DNA from: Flagellimonas chongwuensis
GTDB lineage: Bacteria > Bacteroidota > Bacteroidia > Flavobacteriales > Flavobacteriaceae
DNA length: 64,000 nucleotides
Assembly: GCF_013376415.1 (NCBI RefSeq)
Contig: NZ_WYET01000009.1
Coordinates: forward strand, 1 to 64,000
Reading direction: 5' to 3'
This document shows, in pieces, positions 63,747 through 64,000 of the stretch; the stretch's first letter is position 1, and every line of letters begins with the position of its first letter. The notes beneath the pieces are model-generated. The model had not been told where the DNA came from. It searched no databases and saw only the letters and a program-made list of their open reading frames with translations. A program made the position numbers and the translations under genes.

Positions 63747-63881
63747 GTTATCAAGAAAGGTGGAGGGAATAGACCCGTTGAAGCCTTAGCAACCCTTGAC
63801 TCCCGTCATGAAGGTGCTACGTTCTATCCCTTTTGGGAATAGATAACATCACAGGTAGTTTCTGCCCCACTTTCTTATAAC
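63747..63881 (+). ncRNA. SAM-I (S-box) riboswitch
   Basis: The core reads TTATCAAGAAAGGTGGAGGGA, then ACCCGTTGAAGCCTTAGCAACC, close to the S-box consensus (kink-turn and SAM pocket). P1 is formed by GTTAT/ATAAC and AAGAAAG/CTTTCTT at the two ends. It lies 46 bp upstream of a metX-like gene. No clear T-rich terminator follows, so translation or initiation control is more likely; a small hairpin GACCC/GGGTC (63902-63914) lies just before the start codon. Confidence 0.92.
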
Positions 63882-63927
63882 CATACTATTTATTAATTGT
63901 CGACCCACGGGGTCTATAGCTGTATAT

Positions 63928-64000
63928 ATGGATTTAAGGCATTTGGCCATATCGGATTTTAAGACATTGAGCGGTTCCGTTCAAGAAATAAAGTTGTCGT
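63928..64000 (+). CDS. metX-like homoserine O-acetyltransferase (partial, 5' end)
   Basis: The first 24 codons (DLRHLAISDFKTLSGSVQEIKLS) of a gene that runs off the right edge. The pattern F-x-x-x-SG-x-x-x-x-x-I-x-L-x-Y resembles the start of homoserine acetyltransferases in flavobacteria. The SAM-I riboswitch upstream supports a methionine-pathway role. The family call rests on a short piece. Confidence 0.5.
   Translation, partial: MDLRHLAISDFKTLSGSVQEIKLS

Overview
The window looks like about 64 kb of chromosome from a marine-type member of the Bacteroidota, most likely a flavobacterium of the Muricauda/Flagellimonas kind. The reasons are a moderate-to-low GC content, promoters of the Bacteroidota type (TTG/TTTG, then TAnnTTTG), start codons without Shine-Dalgarno sequences, lineage-typical families (DUF6089/PorG, DUF6090, DUF5686, a two-TM domain protein, a K+-dependent membrane pyrophosphatase, FolK fused to a deoxynucleoside kinase), and the gene order nadK-porG-uppS-bamA-skp-skp-murI. 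The genus is inferred from memory, not from a search.

Layout. 1-8.3 kb: the GC-rich end of an unknown gene, an AraC regulator, a lipoprotein serine hydrolase, a YihY membrane protein, tRNA-Leu and tRNA-Gly, and a LytS/LytT-type two-component pair divergent from an outer-membrane receptor. 8.3-18.2 kb: mutS, a SpoU methyltransferase, the folK-dNK fusion, and an sppA-yhhQ-asmA run. 18.2-23.4 kb: a DUF6090 protein, an APC permease, DUF2797, a GH3 enzyme and a hydrolase-like protein under a palindrome-marked promoter. 23.4-30.5 kb: clpX, clpP and tig, a small holin-like membrane protein, an SGNH lipoprotein, an esterase and pdxJ. 30.5-38.8 kb: envelope biogenesis (CBS protein, nadK, porG, uppS, bamA with a decayed bamA tail behind it, two Skp-like chaperones, murI). 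38.8-50.4 kb: folA, a class V aminotransferase, a CBM48 protein, a small accessory island (XRE regulator, 67-residue ORF, HNH nuclease, a thyA 3'-end relic, an orphan ORF), thyA, a repeat-flanked four-helix gene, nupC, a DUF151 nuclease, etfAB and pdhB. 50.4-64 kb: a DUF5686 protein, soluble and membrane pyrophosphatases, tonB, a serine hydrolase, a second deoxynucleoside kinase, metK with a structured leader, a CocE hydrolase, and a SAM-I riboswitch in front of a truncated metX-like gene.

Most of the window is core housekeeping. Linked themes are folate and thymidylate metabolism with nucleoside salvage (FolK-dNK, dNK, FolA, ThyA, NupC), outer-membrane assembly (PorG, BamA, Skp, TonB and its receptor), protein quality control (Tig, ClpP, ClpX) and SAM/methionine metabolism. 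I found no CRISPR array, intact transposon, prophage or full defence system. The most unusual signals are non-coding: a shared 16-bp palindrome before etfBA and the SGNH gene, a LacI-like palindrome across a promoter at 22.73 kb, duplicated operators between the XRE regulator and its divergent ORF, the metK leader, an inverted repeat ahead of the SAM riboswitch, and two gene-end relics (bamA, thyA) that record past recombination.
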